DNA of 64,000 nt from Mycobacterium sp. 4858. Its GTDB lineage: Bacteria > Actinomycetota > Actinomycetes > Mycobacteriales > Mycobacteriaceae. The stretch spans positions 1,488,001-1,552,000 of the forward strand of contig NZ_LT968775.1 of NCBI RefSeq assembly GCF_900240975.1. Direction: 5' to 3'. This document shows positions 19,214-28,122 of the stretch, piece after piece. Position numbers and translations under genes: made by a program. Under the pieces are notes generated by a model. It made no database searches, was not told the DNA's origin, and saw only the letters and a program-made list of their open reading frames with translations. How positions within the stretch are numbered: position 1 is the first letter of the stretch; each line of letters opens with the position of its first letter.

Positions 19214-19888
19214 ATGCCACCTGAACAGGCGCCGCCGCCGCCTAAATCGGCGCCGGGCTGGTACCCCGACCCGTCCGGGGTCGGCCACGGGCTGCAACGG
19301 TACTTCGATGGTCTCAACTGGACCAGCGAGTATGCCTTCTCCACCGAACCGCCGAAGAAGGGCCCGCAAGGAAAGGCGGCCCTGGCCCTGGCGGCGCTGA
19401 GCGCGATGGTTCTGCTCGCCATCGTTGGCAAGACCTGGGCTTTCGACCACACGAAAGACGCCACGTCGAACAATTCGGTCACGGCGGAATCGTCGGCACC
19501 GACCGCGGCGCCACCCTCGACACCGCCCGCCCCCAAGAAGCCGGACGGAGTCACCTTCACCACTGCCCCGGGACCGAACGGCGACGTGGTCGACGCACGA
19601 TTCGCCATTCGCGACAACTACACCGAGCAGATGATCAGAGACGGCGCCCGGATGGACACCATCGACATCCTCAGGTACGCGAGAGCGACCTATCCTGACG
19701 CGTCCGCAGTGAACGTGCAGGGCACGTTCCCGATGACCGACCCGTACGGCAACACCGCGACTCACGTCGCCATCGACCTCACGTATTCGCGAGCAACGTT
19801 GAACAAGATCAACTTCGACGGCATCACCAAAGCCAGCATCTGGGAGATTCGCGACTCCGGCACCGTCCTACCGGCTTTTCAGCAGTAG
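19214..19888 (+). CDS. DUF2510 domain, single-pass membrane protein
   Basis: 224 residues. The N terminus carries the short DUF2510 motif (GWYPDPSG, then LQRYFDGLNWT), followed by a transmembrane helix at about 57-75, a low-complexity Thr/Pro/Ala linker and an extracytoplasmic domain of about 120 residues. DUF2510 is common on actinobacterial membrane and signalling proteins, and its role is unknown. The ATG at 19214 is preceded directly by an in-frame TTG. The small gene at 19903 follows after 14 bases and is probably co-transcribed. Confidence 0.78.
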   Translation: MPPEQAPPPPKSAPGWYPDPSGVGHGLQRYFDGLNWTSEYAFSTEPPKKGPQGKAALALAALSAMVLLAIVGKTWAFDHTKDATSNNSVTAESSAPTAAPPSTPPAPKKPDGVTFTTAPGPNGDVVDARFAIRDNYTEQMIRDGARMDTIDILRYARATYPDASAVNVQGTFPMTDPYGNTATHVAIDLTYSRATLNKINFDGITKASIWEIRDSGTVLPAFQQ

Positions 19889-19902
19889 GTCATAATCGCG
19901 TC

Positions 19903-20058
19903 GTGCCCACCGAACCGCAGCACCCACCGGCCGCGCCGAAGCCGTCGCGGGTACGCATCACGCCTGAGGACGTGGAGCGGTTCGGTGACGAGGAGCAGAT
20001 GCGCTCGGCGTCGGACGAGGGTCGGCTGCGCGAGGAGCGACCGCCGCATCACGGCTAG
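19903..20058 (+). CDS. Small hypothetical protein, 51 residues
   Basis: A GTG-started frame of 52 codons with mycobacterial codon bias: the product begins MPTEPQHPPAAPKPSRVRIT and has the acidic core EDVERFGDEEQ. It starts 14 bases after the DUF2510 gene and stops 27 bases before the convergent hydrolase gene, filling the interval neatly. The R-I-T-P-E-D-V-E-R-F segment looks like a short folded or partner-binding helix. Function is unknown; it is easily missed because of its length. Confidence 0.6.
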   Translation: MPTEPQHPPAAPKPSRVRITPEDVERFGDEEQMRSASDEGRLREERPPHHG

Positions 20059-20085
20059 CCCGCCACCGGCCGGACGACCGGTCGG

Positions 20086-20988
20086 TCAGCTGGTGCCGAT
20101 GCGGTCGATGTGGTTGAGGAAGTGGGTCAACACCGCGTCGGGCGCCTCAATTTGTGGCCAGTGCCCGATGTCGTCGCCGAGCATGACGACGTCCGGCTCG
20201 GGGATCACCTCCGCATAGCGGCGCGCCATGTGGGCACCGGAGTTGGGGTCGACCGGCCCGTCGATCAACCGCATGGGAACCGCGGTCTGTCGCATGGCTC
20301 GCACCCACCGGTTTCGGTGTGTATAGCGATCGTTGATGAACCGGCCGACCTTGTGCAGCACCCGGCGGCCGTCGTTGTAGTCCAAGATCTGATTGAAGAC
20401 CTCCATCATGTGCCGGGTCGGCTTGGTGTTCGGGCCGAACATCTCGCGCAGTGTCGGCTCGAGCAGCCGACGGGACACCGGGCTGTTCTGTACATGGCTG
20501 AAGACGTCGCCCAACGGGGTGCCGGACATCAGCTTCTGCGCCGTCCTGGGTTTGTAGGCCTCGACGAACATTCCGCCGTTGAGCCAGGTGATCGAGTCGA
20601 TGCGCAGCGCGCCATAGCTTTGCTGACCGAACACATGACGAGCCAACAATTCCTGGCCCACCGAATCACCTATGTCGTGGGCCAGGATGTGTGCGTTGGA
20701 GATGTTCAGGTGGGCCAGCAAAGCTTCGTGCATGTCGGCGTGGTCACCCACCGAGTACTGGTAGGCCAGCGGTTTTTCGGAGAATCCCATGCCGATCATG
20801 TCCGGTGCAATGACGGTGAACCGTTGCGACAGCGTGGGCCAGATCCGCGCCCAGTCAAACGAATTGAAGGGATACCCGTGGATCAGCAACAGCGGAGGGC
20901 CGCTGCCCTCCACGCGGTAGAAGATGTCGAAGCCTAGGTAGTCGAAGTGCTCGCCGGAGTCCAGCCAGCGTTTCAGTTCAGCGTCCAT
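20086..20988 (-). CDS. Alpha/beta hydrolase, haloalkane dehalogenase/epoxide hydrolase-like
   Basis: About 300 residues. The oxyanion motif HGYPFNSFDW and the nucleophile elbow with Asp (AHDIGDSVG), rather than Ser, place it with haloalkane dehalogenases and epoxide hydrolases. The final catalytic His is in DDIGHWPQIEAP. A helical cap domain lies between about 150 and 230. The substrate cannot be read from sequence. I chose the ATG at 20988 (MDAELKRW) with an aagga site 11 bases upstream; ATG at 20997 is too close to that site, and the frame continues upstream without conserved sequence. Confidence 0.8.
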   Translation of the reverse strand: MDAELKRWLDSGEHFDYLGFDIFYRVEGSGPPLLLIHGYPFNSFDWARIWPTLSQRFTVIAPDMIGMGFSEKPLAYQYSVGDHADMHEALLAHLNISNAHILAHDIGDSVGQELLARHVFGQQSYGALRIDSITWLNGGMFVEAYKPRTAQKLMSGTPLGDVFSHVQNSPVSRRLLEPTLREMFGPNTKPTRHMMEVFNQILDYNDGRRVLHKVGRFINDRYTHRNRWVRAMRQTAVPMRLIDGPVDPNSGAHMARRYAEVIPEPDVVMLGDDIGHWPQIEAPDAVLTHFLNHIDRIGTS

Positions 20989-21245
20989 GACGCTCATCAT
21001 CCTTCGCGATGCGGGCGTTCGCCCGACGGTGCCTCGTTTACGGCCGGGAATGCACCAGAGCAAAACATCGGCGGAACCCATTGGTGAGTGGCGCCGCATC
21101 ACGCCCCATAGGCCGCGGGCCACAAAGGTGAAGATTTGCTACACGCGTGTCAAGGCTTTGTTAAGCGGTGAGCCGATCTCCCGGGGAGCGAGCACCGTAG
21201 GAGTACCGCGCCACTTCTGCCCGAGCGCGCTGTGAAAGGAAGTAT

Positions 21246-21671
21246 GTGTTCAAGCCTCTCGCGTCCGCAGTGATCCTTGCCGCCTGTGCTGTCGGACTGG
21301 CCGCACCGGCACAAGCCCAGGGCGGCTACATCGTGATCGCGGGTTCAGATTCCACCCATGCCGTCGAAGTGACGGTCGGCGGCGGCGCCGCCAGTCTGAG
21401 TGACGTCGAGGCGTACGCGGTCAGTCATTGCGCCGAGAGGCACGGCGCAAGCGACTGCCGCGTTCTCGCCGAGGGTCGGGGTGGCTGTGTCGCCCTGTCG
21501 GATAACGGTCAGGGCTTGGTCGGCGGCTGGGGTCCCACCCGCAATGCCGCCGGTGCCGCGGCGGCGGCCAAGGTGGTGTCAGGGCAGGCAAATGTCGATG
21601 GCACTCGCTGCGTCGTTGACCCGGAGCTCGTCGCGACTGCTCGCAACTTCTCGTTCGTGGCCACGCAATAG
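21246..21671 (+). CDS. DUF4189 secreted protein
   Basis: 141 residues: a signal peptide of about 24 residues ending AQA-QGG, then a small DUF4189 domain with the family pattern of cysteines (SHCAERHGASDC, RGGCVALS, RCVVDP) and the repeated small-residue helix NAAGAAAAAKV. Several such paralogues occur in mycobacteria, all of unknown role, likely disulfide-bonded and exported. The GTG at 21246 follows aaaggaag at good spacing. Confidence 0.8.
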   Translation: MFKPLASAVILAACAVGLAAPAQAQGGYIVIAGSDSTHAVEVTVGGGAASLSDVEAYAVSHCAERHGASDCRVLAEGRGGCVALSDNGQGLVGGWGPTRNAAGAAAAAKVVSGQANVDGTRCVVDPELVATARNFSFVATQ

Positions 21672-21680
21672 CGACGCCGC

Positions 21681-21896
21681 TCAGGCGGTGCGGCGATGGG
21701 TATCTGTCGACCAGAGATGGCCGCAATCGGAGCACTGCAGGTGCACCAGCGTCCCCTTGTTGCTGAGCAGGTATTGCCAGTGCGTGTCGCAGTTTCGCGT
21801 GCTTCGGCAATCGCCACATTCCGCGCGGTGGTCGCAGCGCGGGCAGGGCAGCCATGCGCGGCAGCTACGGTCGGCGGTCGGATCAATCGGTAACAC
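21681..21896 (-). CDS. Small zinc-ribbon-like protein
   Basis: 71 residues containing CPRCDHRAECGDC and a later CSDCGH, a pattern of paired CxxC motifs expected to bind zinc. It begins with GTG at 21896, overlapping the end of the upstream gene (21883) by 14 bases, which is typical translational coupling. The longer reading in this frame to 22037 is a shadow of that upstream gene. Role unknown; possibly nucleic-acid binding or a cofactor of its partner. Confidence 0.6.
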   Translation of the reverse strand: MLPIDPTADRSCRAWLPCPRCDHRAECGDCRSTRNCDTHWQYLLSNKGTLVHLQCSDCGHLWSTDTHRRTA

Positions 21897-22113
21897 GATC
21901 CACCGTCCGTGGGGGGAGGACGCCAGCGCGGACCAGCTGGTCGTAGATCCGCTGCTGCTCGGCGTCCAGGTCGGAGTACAGCATGTCGTAGGCCTTCTGT
22001 TCCTCGGCGAGCACGGCGACGGGGTCCCAGTCGTCACCTATCGCGTCGAGCACTGCGCTGCGTCGACGCGCCTCGTCGAGGGTCAGGTCATGAGCAAACT
22101 CAAGGTCGGCCAT
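21883..22113 (-). CDS. Small acidic hypothetical protein, coupled to the zinc-ribbon gene
   Basis: 76 residues, rich in Asp and Glu, predicted helical (LTLDEARRRSAVLDAIGDDW; EEQKAYDMLYSDLDAEQQRI). The ATG at 22113 has gggagag a few bases upstream; an in-frame GTG precedes it. I see no known domain. The overlap with the zinc-ribbon gene implies a two-gene unit whose products may work together. Confidence 0.62.
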   Translation of the reverse strand: MADLEFAHDLTLDEARRRSAVLDAIGDDWDPVAVLAEEQKAYDMLYSDLDAEQQRIYDQLVRAGVLPPRTVDRVTD

Positions 22114-22457
22114 CACGCTCTCCCAGCCGTTAGATAAACAAACGATTGGTTAGGATGACCTCATTTACGCTGATCAAGCTATGACGGCCATCACTATGGC
22201 CCGTTGACGTTCGTCACATTCGACCGAGTGCCGGCTCACCGGTTACGGCGCTGCGTTCCCGACATACGCGTTGCGGCGATGACGCGCTGTCCCGTTGCGC
22301 TGCGACCGGTTCCAGATCACGGCATGCCTGCGCAATCTTCGAGTTGTTCCGTTCTCGCACCGATGTTTACGCGCTTCGCCCGGACAATCGTCGAGATGGC
22401 CACCCGGGTTGGATGCCGGGGATTAAGGGATATTCCCGGGCGCGTTAGCGTGTAGTG
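22114..22457. other. Intergenic region, no gene seen
   Basis: 344 bases between divergent genes. It must contain promoters for the small acidic protein and the thioesterase. I see no convincing operator, RNA or short gene. Confidence 0.5.
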
Positions 22458-22805
22458 ATGCGCTACCAAGTGACCGACGCCGACACCGCCGAGCAGGTCG
22501 GCAGCGGCGATGTGCCCGTGCTCGCGACACCACGGCTCATTGCGTGGCTGGAAGCGGCCACAGTGCAGGCCGCTGCGCCGTTCACCGGTCCCGGCCAGAC
22601 GACCGTTGGCACCGCGGTGCGCATCGAGCACCGGCGCGCGACCCACGTAGGCGGCACCGTAGAGGTCACCGCCGAGCCGGTATCGCCGGTCGACGGGCGA
22701 CGTCTGACGTTCGAAGTGGAGGCGATTGACGATTCAGGACAGGTTGTCGCCCGAGGTGAAATCGATCGCGTAATAGTTGACCGGGAAAAGTTTCTCGGCC
22801 GGTGA
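22458..22805 (+). CDS. Hot-dog fold thioesterase (FlK-like)
   Basis: 115 residues. The single-domain hot-dog pattern resembles fluoroacetyl-CoA-type thioesterases: LIAWLEAATVQAAAPF forms the central helix, TTVGTAVRIEHRRAT the first core strands, and VVARGEIDRVIVDREKF the end. These enzymes cleave acyl-CoA esters; the substrate here is unknown. The ATG at 22458 is preferred over the adjacent in-frame GTG at 22455. It converges on the NarK gene with 54 bases between the stops. Confidence 0.78.
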   Translation: MRYQVTDADTAEQVGSGDVPVLATPRLIAWLEAATVQAAAPFTGPGQTTVGTAVRIEHRRATHVGGTVEVTAEPVSPVDGRRLTFEVEAIDDSGQVVARGEIDRVIVDREKFLGR

Positions 22806-22859
22806 CCGAGATGCCGCGCACCAGCGCGACGCGTCAGTGACCGTGACCGCGCGCGGCAG

Positions 22860-24266
22860 TTAAGAACCACCGGTTTCGGCAAGCGACAATTCGCACAATT
22901 CCGGTTTCGCCTCAGCAGACGGGCGCCGCACGTAGACCCACCACGTCAGCACTGACCCAACGAGATAGCACAACAAGAAAAAGCAGAACGCCGTCGTTTC
23001 TGAACCGGTGGTCAGATAGGACTGTCGGAGCGCCAGATTGATCAATACACCGCCGAGCGTGCCGACCGCGGAGACGATTCCGATCGCGGCGCCGGACATC
23101 GCACGGGCCCAGTGGCGACGTTCGGCCTCGGCGCCGTTCATGGAGTGGCTGCGTGATTCGAAGACCGCCGGGATCATCTTGTACACGGCTCCGTTGCCGA
23201 TCCCGCACAGGACGAAAAGTGCCATAAACCCGACGATGTAACCGGTCATGGCGGCCACGCTCAAGGGCCCGGAGCGACTGTCGGCGTGCGCGCTGACCTC
23301 GATCAGCGCGCCGATGGCAGCGATCATGGCAAACAGGGCTCCCAGGGTGACGGCGCCTCCGCCGAGGCGGTCGGAGAGCCTGCCGCCGTACATTCGGGCC
23401 AGCGACGCGAGCAGCGGTCCGAGAAAGGCGACGCGGGCGGCATGCAATGACGCCTGCAGCGCACCTTGCCCGGTGGCCATGTAGTTCATTTGCAGCACCT
23501 GGCCGAAGGCGAACGAAAATCCGATGAATGAGCCGTAGGTCGCGACGTAGAGCATCGCCAGGATCCAGGTGTCACGCTGCACCAGAGCCGCCCGCATGGG
23601 TTTGTGCTCACCGCGGGGCAGCTCCACGTTGTCCAGGAACAGTGCCGACCCGAGGGCGGCCAGTGACAACAGCACCAAATAGATCGCGCATACCCAATAG
23701 GGCTGCCGGTTGCCGGCGGTCGCGAGCACTACCAGACCTATGACCTGGATCATCGGCACCCCGATGTTCCCACCGCCACCGGCAATGCCCAGTGCCGCGC
23801 CTTTGAGTCGCTGGGGGTAGAAGACGTTGACGTTGGCGATCGCCGCGGAGAAATTGCCGCCGCCCATGCCAGTTAGCGCCGCACACACCAGATACATCCA
23901 TAGCGGCCGACCGGGGTTGGCCAGCAACAGAATCGTGCCAACCGTCGGGATCAACAGCACCAGCGAAGAGCACACCATCCAGTTGCGCCCGCCGAACTTG
24001 GCCACCCCCGCCGCGTACGGGATGCGCAGACAGCCACCGACGAGCGTTGCGGTGGCACCCAGCAGAAGCTTGTCGGCCGGCGAAAGGCCGTACACAGAGC
24101 TGGGCATGAACAACACCATCACCGACCAGATCGACCAGACCGAGTAGCCGACGTGCATCGCGAACACAGACCAGATCAGGTTCCGCCGAGCGACCTTCTT
24201 ATTGCCGGCCTCCCAAGCCGCGAGATCCTCGGGATCCCAATTCGAAATGCGTTGCGCCCGGGTCAT
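22860..24266 (-). CDS. NarK-type nitrate/nitrite transporter (MFS)
   Basis: 468 residues, about 12 membrane helices. It has the nitrate-transporter signatures GMGGGNFSAAIANVNVFYPQ and ALGIAGGGGNIGVP that distinguish the NarK/NRT2 family from other MFS carriers, and the N terminus (ISNWDPEDLAAWEAGNKKVA) is the usual start of mycobacterial NarK proteins. It exchanges nitrate and nitrite across the membrane. No nitrate reductase gene is in the window. In M. tuberculosis narK2/narX lie just beyond gabD2, so this is consistent with the same neighbourhood. Confidence 0.9.
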   Translation of the reverse strand: MTRAQRISNWDPEDLAAWEAGNKKVARRNLIWSVFAMHVGYSVWSIWSVMVLFMPSSVYGLSPADKLLLGATATLVGGCLRIPYAAGVAKFGGRNWMVCSSLVLLIPTVGTILLLANPGRPLWMYLVCAALTGMGGGNFSAAIANVNVFYPQRLKGAALGIAGGGGNIGVPMIQVIGLVVLATAGNRQPYWVCAIYLVLLSLAALGSALFLDNVELPRGEHKPMRAALVQRDTWILAMLYVATYGSFIGFSFAFGQVLQMNYMATGQGALQASLHAARVAFLGPLLASLARMYGGRLSDRLGGGAVTLGALFAMIAAIGALIEVSAHADSRSGPLSVAAMTGYIVGFMALFVLCGIGNGAVYKMIPAVFESRSHSMNGAEAERRHWARAMSGAAIGIVSAVGTLGGVLINLALRQSYLTTGSETTAFCFFLLCYLVGSVLTWWVYVRRPSAEAKPELCELSLAETGGS

Positions 24267-24837
24267 CGACAGTCCCCCAAAATTCCGTGATCAAAGCGGC
24301 CGACGACGACGCTAAGCACGAAAGCTCCGAGATGACGCACGAGTAGCTGTGAGTTGACAACCAATTCAGCCCATCAGGCGCAACAACCCAGGTGAAATCG
24401 CCATTGATACAAGACAATTCTTTTTCCATAAGCCAAACTTGTTAATCAGCAACGCGTTACGTTCGTGTAGAAGCCCGAGCGAGTCGTTCCATACGGTCGG
24501 TCGGCGGTCAGGAAGGCACGCGACGATGAGGGTTGCTTTCACGAGCGGCCGGCCTTTCCCGCGTATGGGCCTTGATCCGCAAGCGGGTCACGCTGACGTT
24601 GGCACGCGATCGTTGACGACGGCGGAGCGCAGCGTCGGCCGCCATGATGGTCGTCGAGCGAGGAAAGCCCAGCCCGTCCAGCGCGGTGGTGGGCCTCGCC
24701 GGCCACAATGCCGCTCGATGCCGGCACAGAGACCGTCCACACGGCGAACTCGCGGCACCGCGAACCACATGGTGAGCGTTTGCACGGTTTTGTTGCGTTG
24801 GATCCACCGCTGAACGGCAGTTGGTGCATTCGATAGG
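24267..24837. other. Intergenic region at the edge of the accessory island, no gene seen
   Basis: 571 bases. The first 170 bases next to the NarK start are AT-rich and hold its promoter. The remainder has several short overlapping readings on both strands but none has conserved motifs or a plausible ribosome binding site. I could not find a clear insertion sequence end or attachment site here, though this is where the left boundary of the island should lie. Confidence 0.5.
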
Positions 24838-25335
24838 TCAGGCGGATGAGCTATCTCGGCCGACTTCGCTCGCCTGGTCGCGGCGCTGTGCATTTATCAG
24901 GGTGACCTGTTTAACGGCGTCTGCTCCGAAGTAACCGCCAATGACGATGCCGGTCAGTACCGTGAAGTTTGGGACCACGTTTTCGGCCAACGCCGACAAA
25001 TGTCTGCCCTCCGAGGTGATCAAGAACGCGGCCCAACCGGCAATGACGAGATAGGTGACAACGAAGGCGGCAGCAATGCCATCGCGCATCGAGTTCCTAT
25101 CACTACGGCCCGCTCCCGCGTGGCGCTGCAGAAGCCAAACGCCCAGGAAGGTGGCGACCGCAATAACCGCAGCGCCAACCTGCAGCGCCGCGTCAGATTT
25201 CGTGAAGTATTGATCCCACAGTGGAGCGCCGGCCGCAACTACGACATCTACGACCACCAGCATGGCGGCGCCCCATCGCGCGAAACGAGGCCCCGCCTCG
25301 CCGTCGGAGGCGGCGTGGGCAACTACGTCGGCCAT
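24838..25335 (-). CDS. Four-helix membrane protein downstream of the MACPF-like gene
   Basis: 165 residues. Four hydrophobic helices are visible at about 22-40, 49-70, 86-108 and 118-140; the last contains VLTGIVIGGYFGADAVKQV. The short N and C termini are charged. I do not recognise a family. A gggag site 9 bases before the ATG supports the start. It follows the MACPF-like gene by 59 bases on the same strand, so the two probably share a transcript. A partner, assembly factor or self-protection protein for the pore-forming candidate is possible but is inference from position only. Confidence 0.65.
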   Translation of the reverse strand: MADVVAHAASDGEAGPRFARWGAAMLVVVDVVVAAGAPLWDQYFTKSDAALQVGAAVIAVATFLGVWLLQRHAGAGRSDRNSMRDGIAAAFVVTYLVIAGWAAFLITSEGRHLSALAENVVPNFTVLTGIVIGGYFGADAVKQVTLINAQRRDQASEVGRDSSSA

Positions 25336-25394
25336 AACTAATCTCCCTCTCGCATTTCAGCGCGCGGCATAAGATACGAACCAGAACAGCGGCT

Positions 25395-27899
25395 TTATGT
25401 CGCGGCGAGCGCGTGCAACCGGTTCAATAACTCGTCGGTCCGGGGCTCCAGCCACATTGGTCTTCCGCCGGACTTAACAAACCCGCTGGACTGAACAACC
25501 CCGGCATTCCTCACTGCGTCATAGTTGATGGGGACCAGGCGAATTTCGCAGCGCTCGAAGAGATCCCACCCCGCCCCATCCGCGGGTCCCCAGAAAAACA
25601 TCGCGTCGTGCGGGGGGAAATAAGCCGCCCAAGCCCCTTCCGGCTTACGTAAACGCCAGACCTTTCCGTATTCACCGGTTGTTTCATCCTTGTCGGGCAG
25701 AACAGTGCCGTATTGGCTTGCCTCGTGCGCAAGTCGTCCCGCTTCCTGTAGCAGATTTTCATCTGAACCGAGGCGGGGATAGAGATTCATCCCATAGAGC
25801 GATTTGCGATTTTCCCATCTTTCTGTCAAAAACTGCGGGAAAAAACGAAAATCATTCTCGGCCCTGGCGATCTCTTCGGCACCCTCGTTGCTCTGATGAA
25901 TCAGCATGGGCAAGACCGTCTCTTCAAAGACCTCATCCTCAGGAATATCCTTGTGCCATGCGGGAAAACCCAGAGTCAATCTCTCACTAGACCTTGTGAG
26001 TGCTTGGCCATGGTCGCCCTTGAGCCGGGACGGCACCCCGACCCAAACGAAGTACGGTTTCCTGTGAAAGTCTGTTGATATAATCGGATACAGCCGATAG
26101 GCGTTACCATCTATCAAGTCCGCTGGCGCAATGCTGTCCGTCGGAGTGAATCCACTTCCATCCTTGCCCAATGGACAGCCCGGACAGGGATTTTCCTGAT
26201 AGAAGTGCTGCCCGCCGCGCTCGACGACAGCCACCACGCCGAAGGGAACTTTCTTGAGCCATTCGTAATTATCGATCCAGAACCGGTAATGGTCGTACAT
26301 CCCGAAGTCGCGATCATCGAGCTCCTTTTTCAGAGTGCCTTCCAAGCGTTGGAGGAAGGTGAGATCAGGAGGATTTTGACGATTTCTCAGCGAGTCGGTC
26401 AGAAATTCACTCACCGCGTTCAGCGCGAGCCGGAACACATTAGCCGCGACACGGATATGCAGGCCGTCTCCGACCACATCAGGGTAGTTGACGCAGTACT
26501 CGAGGTACTGGGCGAAGACACCTCTGATCGAAAACCACACCAGGGAGTGGCCGAACACGACTTGGGAGGTTGTACACAGCTTGCTTATGCGCTCCAGCTC
26601 GGGGAAAATAGCCCCCCAAGGCTTGTACGAGTAGCCACTGGGCGCATAATCACCGAAGAGTTTCTCCTCCATAACACTCGCGCGGACCGCGCGGGCGGCC
26701 GGAACGGTCGGCGGCGCTGCCTGATTTAGTGGAATAGGTTGTGCGGCCAGATCATTGATCTGTTTCTCGGTGAGCTTCGCCCAGTTTTTCAGCGTGTCAA
26801 GTTCGGCCTGACATTCCTGTTCCTTCTCTTTGTCATCTGGATTTGGGTGCGTCTTGTACTCAGGCGCGAGCTTGCTGTACTGCATTTCTTTAATCGCACT
26901 GTCCAGTACCCCCTCGGGGATCTTCGGTAAATCTGGCATCGAAGAAGCAAAGGAAAGTGAAGAACGAAGGGAAGAAATATCTATAGGGGCATTCTCCGGC
27001 ACCTTCGGCACATCCACCGGTTTGTCCCAGGGTATGTTCCAAACCTCGGGGTCGACGCATTTTTGAAGGCCGTCGGTCGTGAAGGCGTCTGCCATTCGCT
27101 GTGCCCATGTTGCAGGCCCGCATTCTGCGGGACGGCCATAAGCCCGCGATACGAAATCCGCCGCGGCCATTGCAGTCATTTGGGTCCTGCAGAACTCTGC
27201 GGCAGCCCCCCCACTGATTAAAGGAAGGGAAACCGCGACACCGCCACCGACATCGAAATTGCTCTCCTTGTAATCACTGCTCCTGACCAAAGAACCTTCG
27301 AAAACCCCGCTGGCTGCCAGATCGAGCTCGTCAACGAAGCCCGTGCCGAAACGATCGTAAAACTCGGTCAGCGCAGCAACCAGCGCCGAGAAACTATCAG
27401 GATCATCAGGTTTCAGAGTCTTGGCGGCGGCGTAGACTTTATTGATCGCGTCCTGGAACGCTTGTGTTGCACAAGCAAGATATTCGTTCGGGGTAATATA
27501 TTTTTGTTTCAGCGCTATGGAGAGCGAATAGCTATGGTTTCCGACAATCGTCACTTCCGACGAACGCCTGCATGCGTTCATAGTCTGTTTAACGTAAAAC
27601 GACGCCGAGGCACCGACAATCCCGAGATTCAGTCCAAGCGACGCAGCCGTACTCCACCCCCATGCGTCTTGCGACTCCTGGGTGACACCGCCCCCTTGTA
27701 CTTCACTCTTTAACTTACTCGGGCCATACAATAAGAACCCATTTTGAGCCAGCTTTTCCATATCGAACGCGTCGCTGTCGAGCAGGAGCTCATTCATATC
27801 TGCATTTATCGCCGTGCCAATGCGAAGGGCATTAAACTCATCGGGAAAAGGATCCTTCAAAACATCGTCATCCAAGTTAGCGTAATCCCTGGTAGACAT
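25395..27899 (-). CDS. MACPF/perforin-like domain protein, 834 residues
   Basis: Large protein with base composition and codon use markedly more AT-rich than its neighbours (frequent AAA, ATA, TTA). Residues about 20-260 look like a membrane-attack-complex/perforin domain: an N-terminal Gly-rich strand region, a helical stretch ending with a core motif FYDRFGTGFVDELDL in the place of the family Y-G-T-H-[FY], then G-x-FEGSL and a Gly/Ala-rich hydrophobic segment (GGGVAVSLPLISGGAAAEF). The middle (300-400) is a Pro- and Glu-rich linker. The C-terminal 400 residues contain helices and CPGCP and are unfamiliar. No signal peptide is seen. MACPF proteins form membrane pores in immunity, toxins and bacterial competition. 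I call the domain from one motif region, so moderate confidence in function, high confidence that it is a gene. Confidence 0.6.
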   Translation of the reverse strand: MSTRDYANLDDDVLKDPFPDEFNALRIGTAINADMNELLLDSDAFDMEKLAQNGFLLYGPSKLKSEVQGGGVTQESQDAWGWSTAASLGLNLGIVGASASFYVKQTMNACRRSSEVTIVGNHSYSLSIALKQKYITPNEYLACATQAFQDAINKVYAAAKTLKPDDPDSFSALVAALTEFYDRFGTGFVDELDLAASGVFEGSLVRSSDYKESNFDVGGGVAVSLPLISGGAAAEFCRTQMTAMAAADFVSRAYGRPAECGPATWAQRMADAFTTDGLQKCVDPEVWNIPWDKPVDVPKVPENAPIDISSLRSSLSFASSMPDLPKIPEGVLDSAIKEMQYSKLAPEYKTHPNPDDKEKEQECQAELDTLKNWAKLTEKQINDLAAQPIPLNQAAPPTVPAARAVRASVMEEKLFGDYAPSGYSYKPWGAIFPELERISKLCTTSQVVFGHSLVWFSIRGVFAQYLEYCVNYPDVVGDGLHIRVAANVFRLALNAVSEFLTDSLRNRQNPPDLTFLQRLEGTLKKELDDRDFGMYDHYRFWIDNYEWLKKVPFGVVAVVERGGQHFYQENPCPGCPLGKDGSGFTPTDSIAPADLIDGNAYRLYPIISTDFHRKPYFVWVGVPSRLKGDHGQALTRSSERLTLGFPAWHKDIPEDEVFEETVLPMLIHQSNEGAEEIARAENDFRFFPQFLTERWENRKSLYGMNLYPRLGSDENLLQEAGRLAHEASQYGTVLPDKDETTGEYGKVWRLRKPEGAWAAYFPPHDAMFFWGPADGAGWDLFERCEIRLVPINYDAVRNAGVVQSSGFVKSGGRPMWLEPRTDELLNRLHALAAT

Positions 27900-28092
27900 T
27901 AACTTCCCCCATTCGCTCGGATTGCCCTGCTGTCACGCAGAAAACCTGATTCGACGCTACGCCGCCCACAAAACAGCCAGCTAGTGCCAAAAGTCCATAC
28001 CTGATGCGCTGCTGAGCGAACACCACCGCCGAGACGCGTCCGGCCACAGAGAACAGCTAGCCTTGGGCGGCGACTATGCGGGCCTTGGCTAC

Positions 28093-28122
28093 GTGGTCTG
28101 CAATGAGGTGGTCTGCAATGAG
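28093..28122. repeat. Tandem 15-bp duplication
   Basis: GTGGTCTGCAATGAG occurs twice in direct succession. It lies in a non-coding part of the island and looks like a simple slippage duplication. Confidence 0.85.

Noticed and set aside
24439..24813. 124-residue plus-strand reading in the interval before the membrane protein
   Set aside because: Composition is that of a shadow, with overlapping minus-strand readings and no motif.
25395..27899. YxxxD motif (YANLD) at the N terminus of the MACPF-like protein as a type VII secretion signal
   Set aside because: The type VII signal is a YxxxD/E after a helical hairpin, and this one is at residue 6 without that context.
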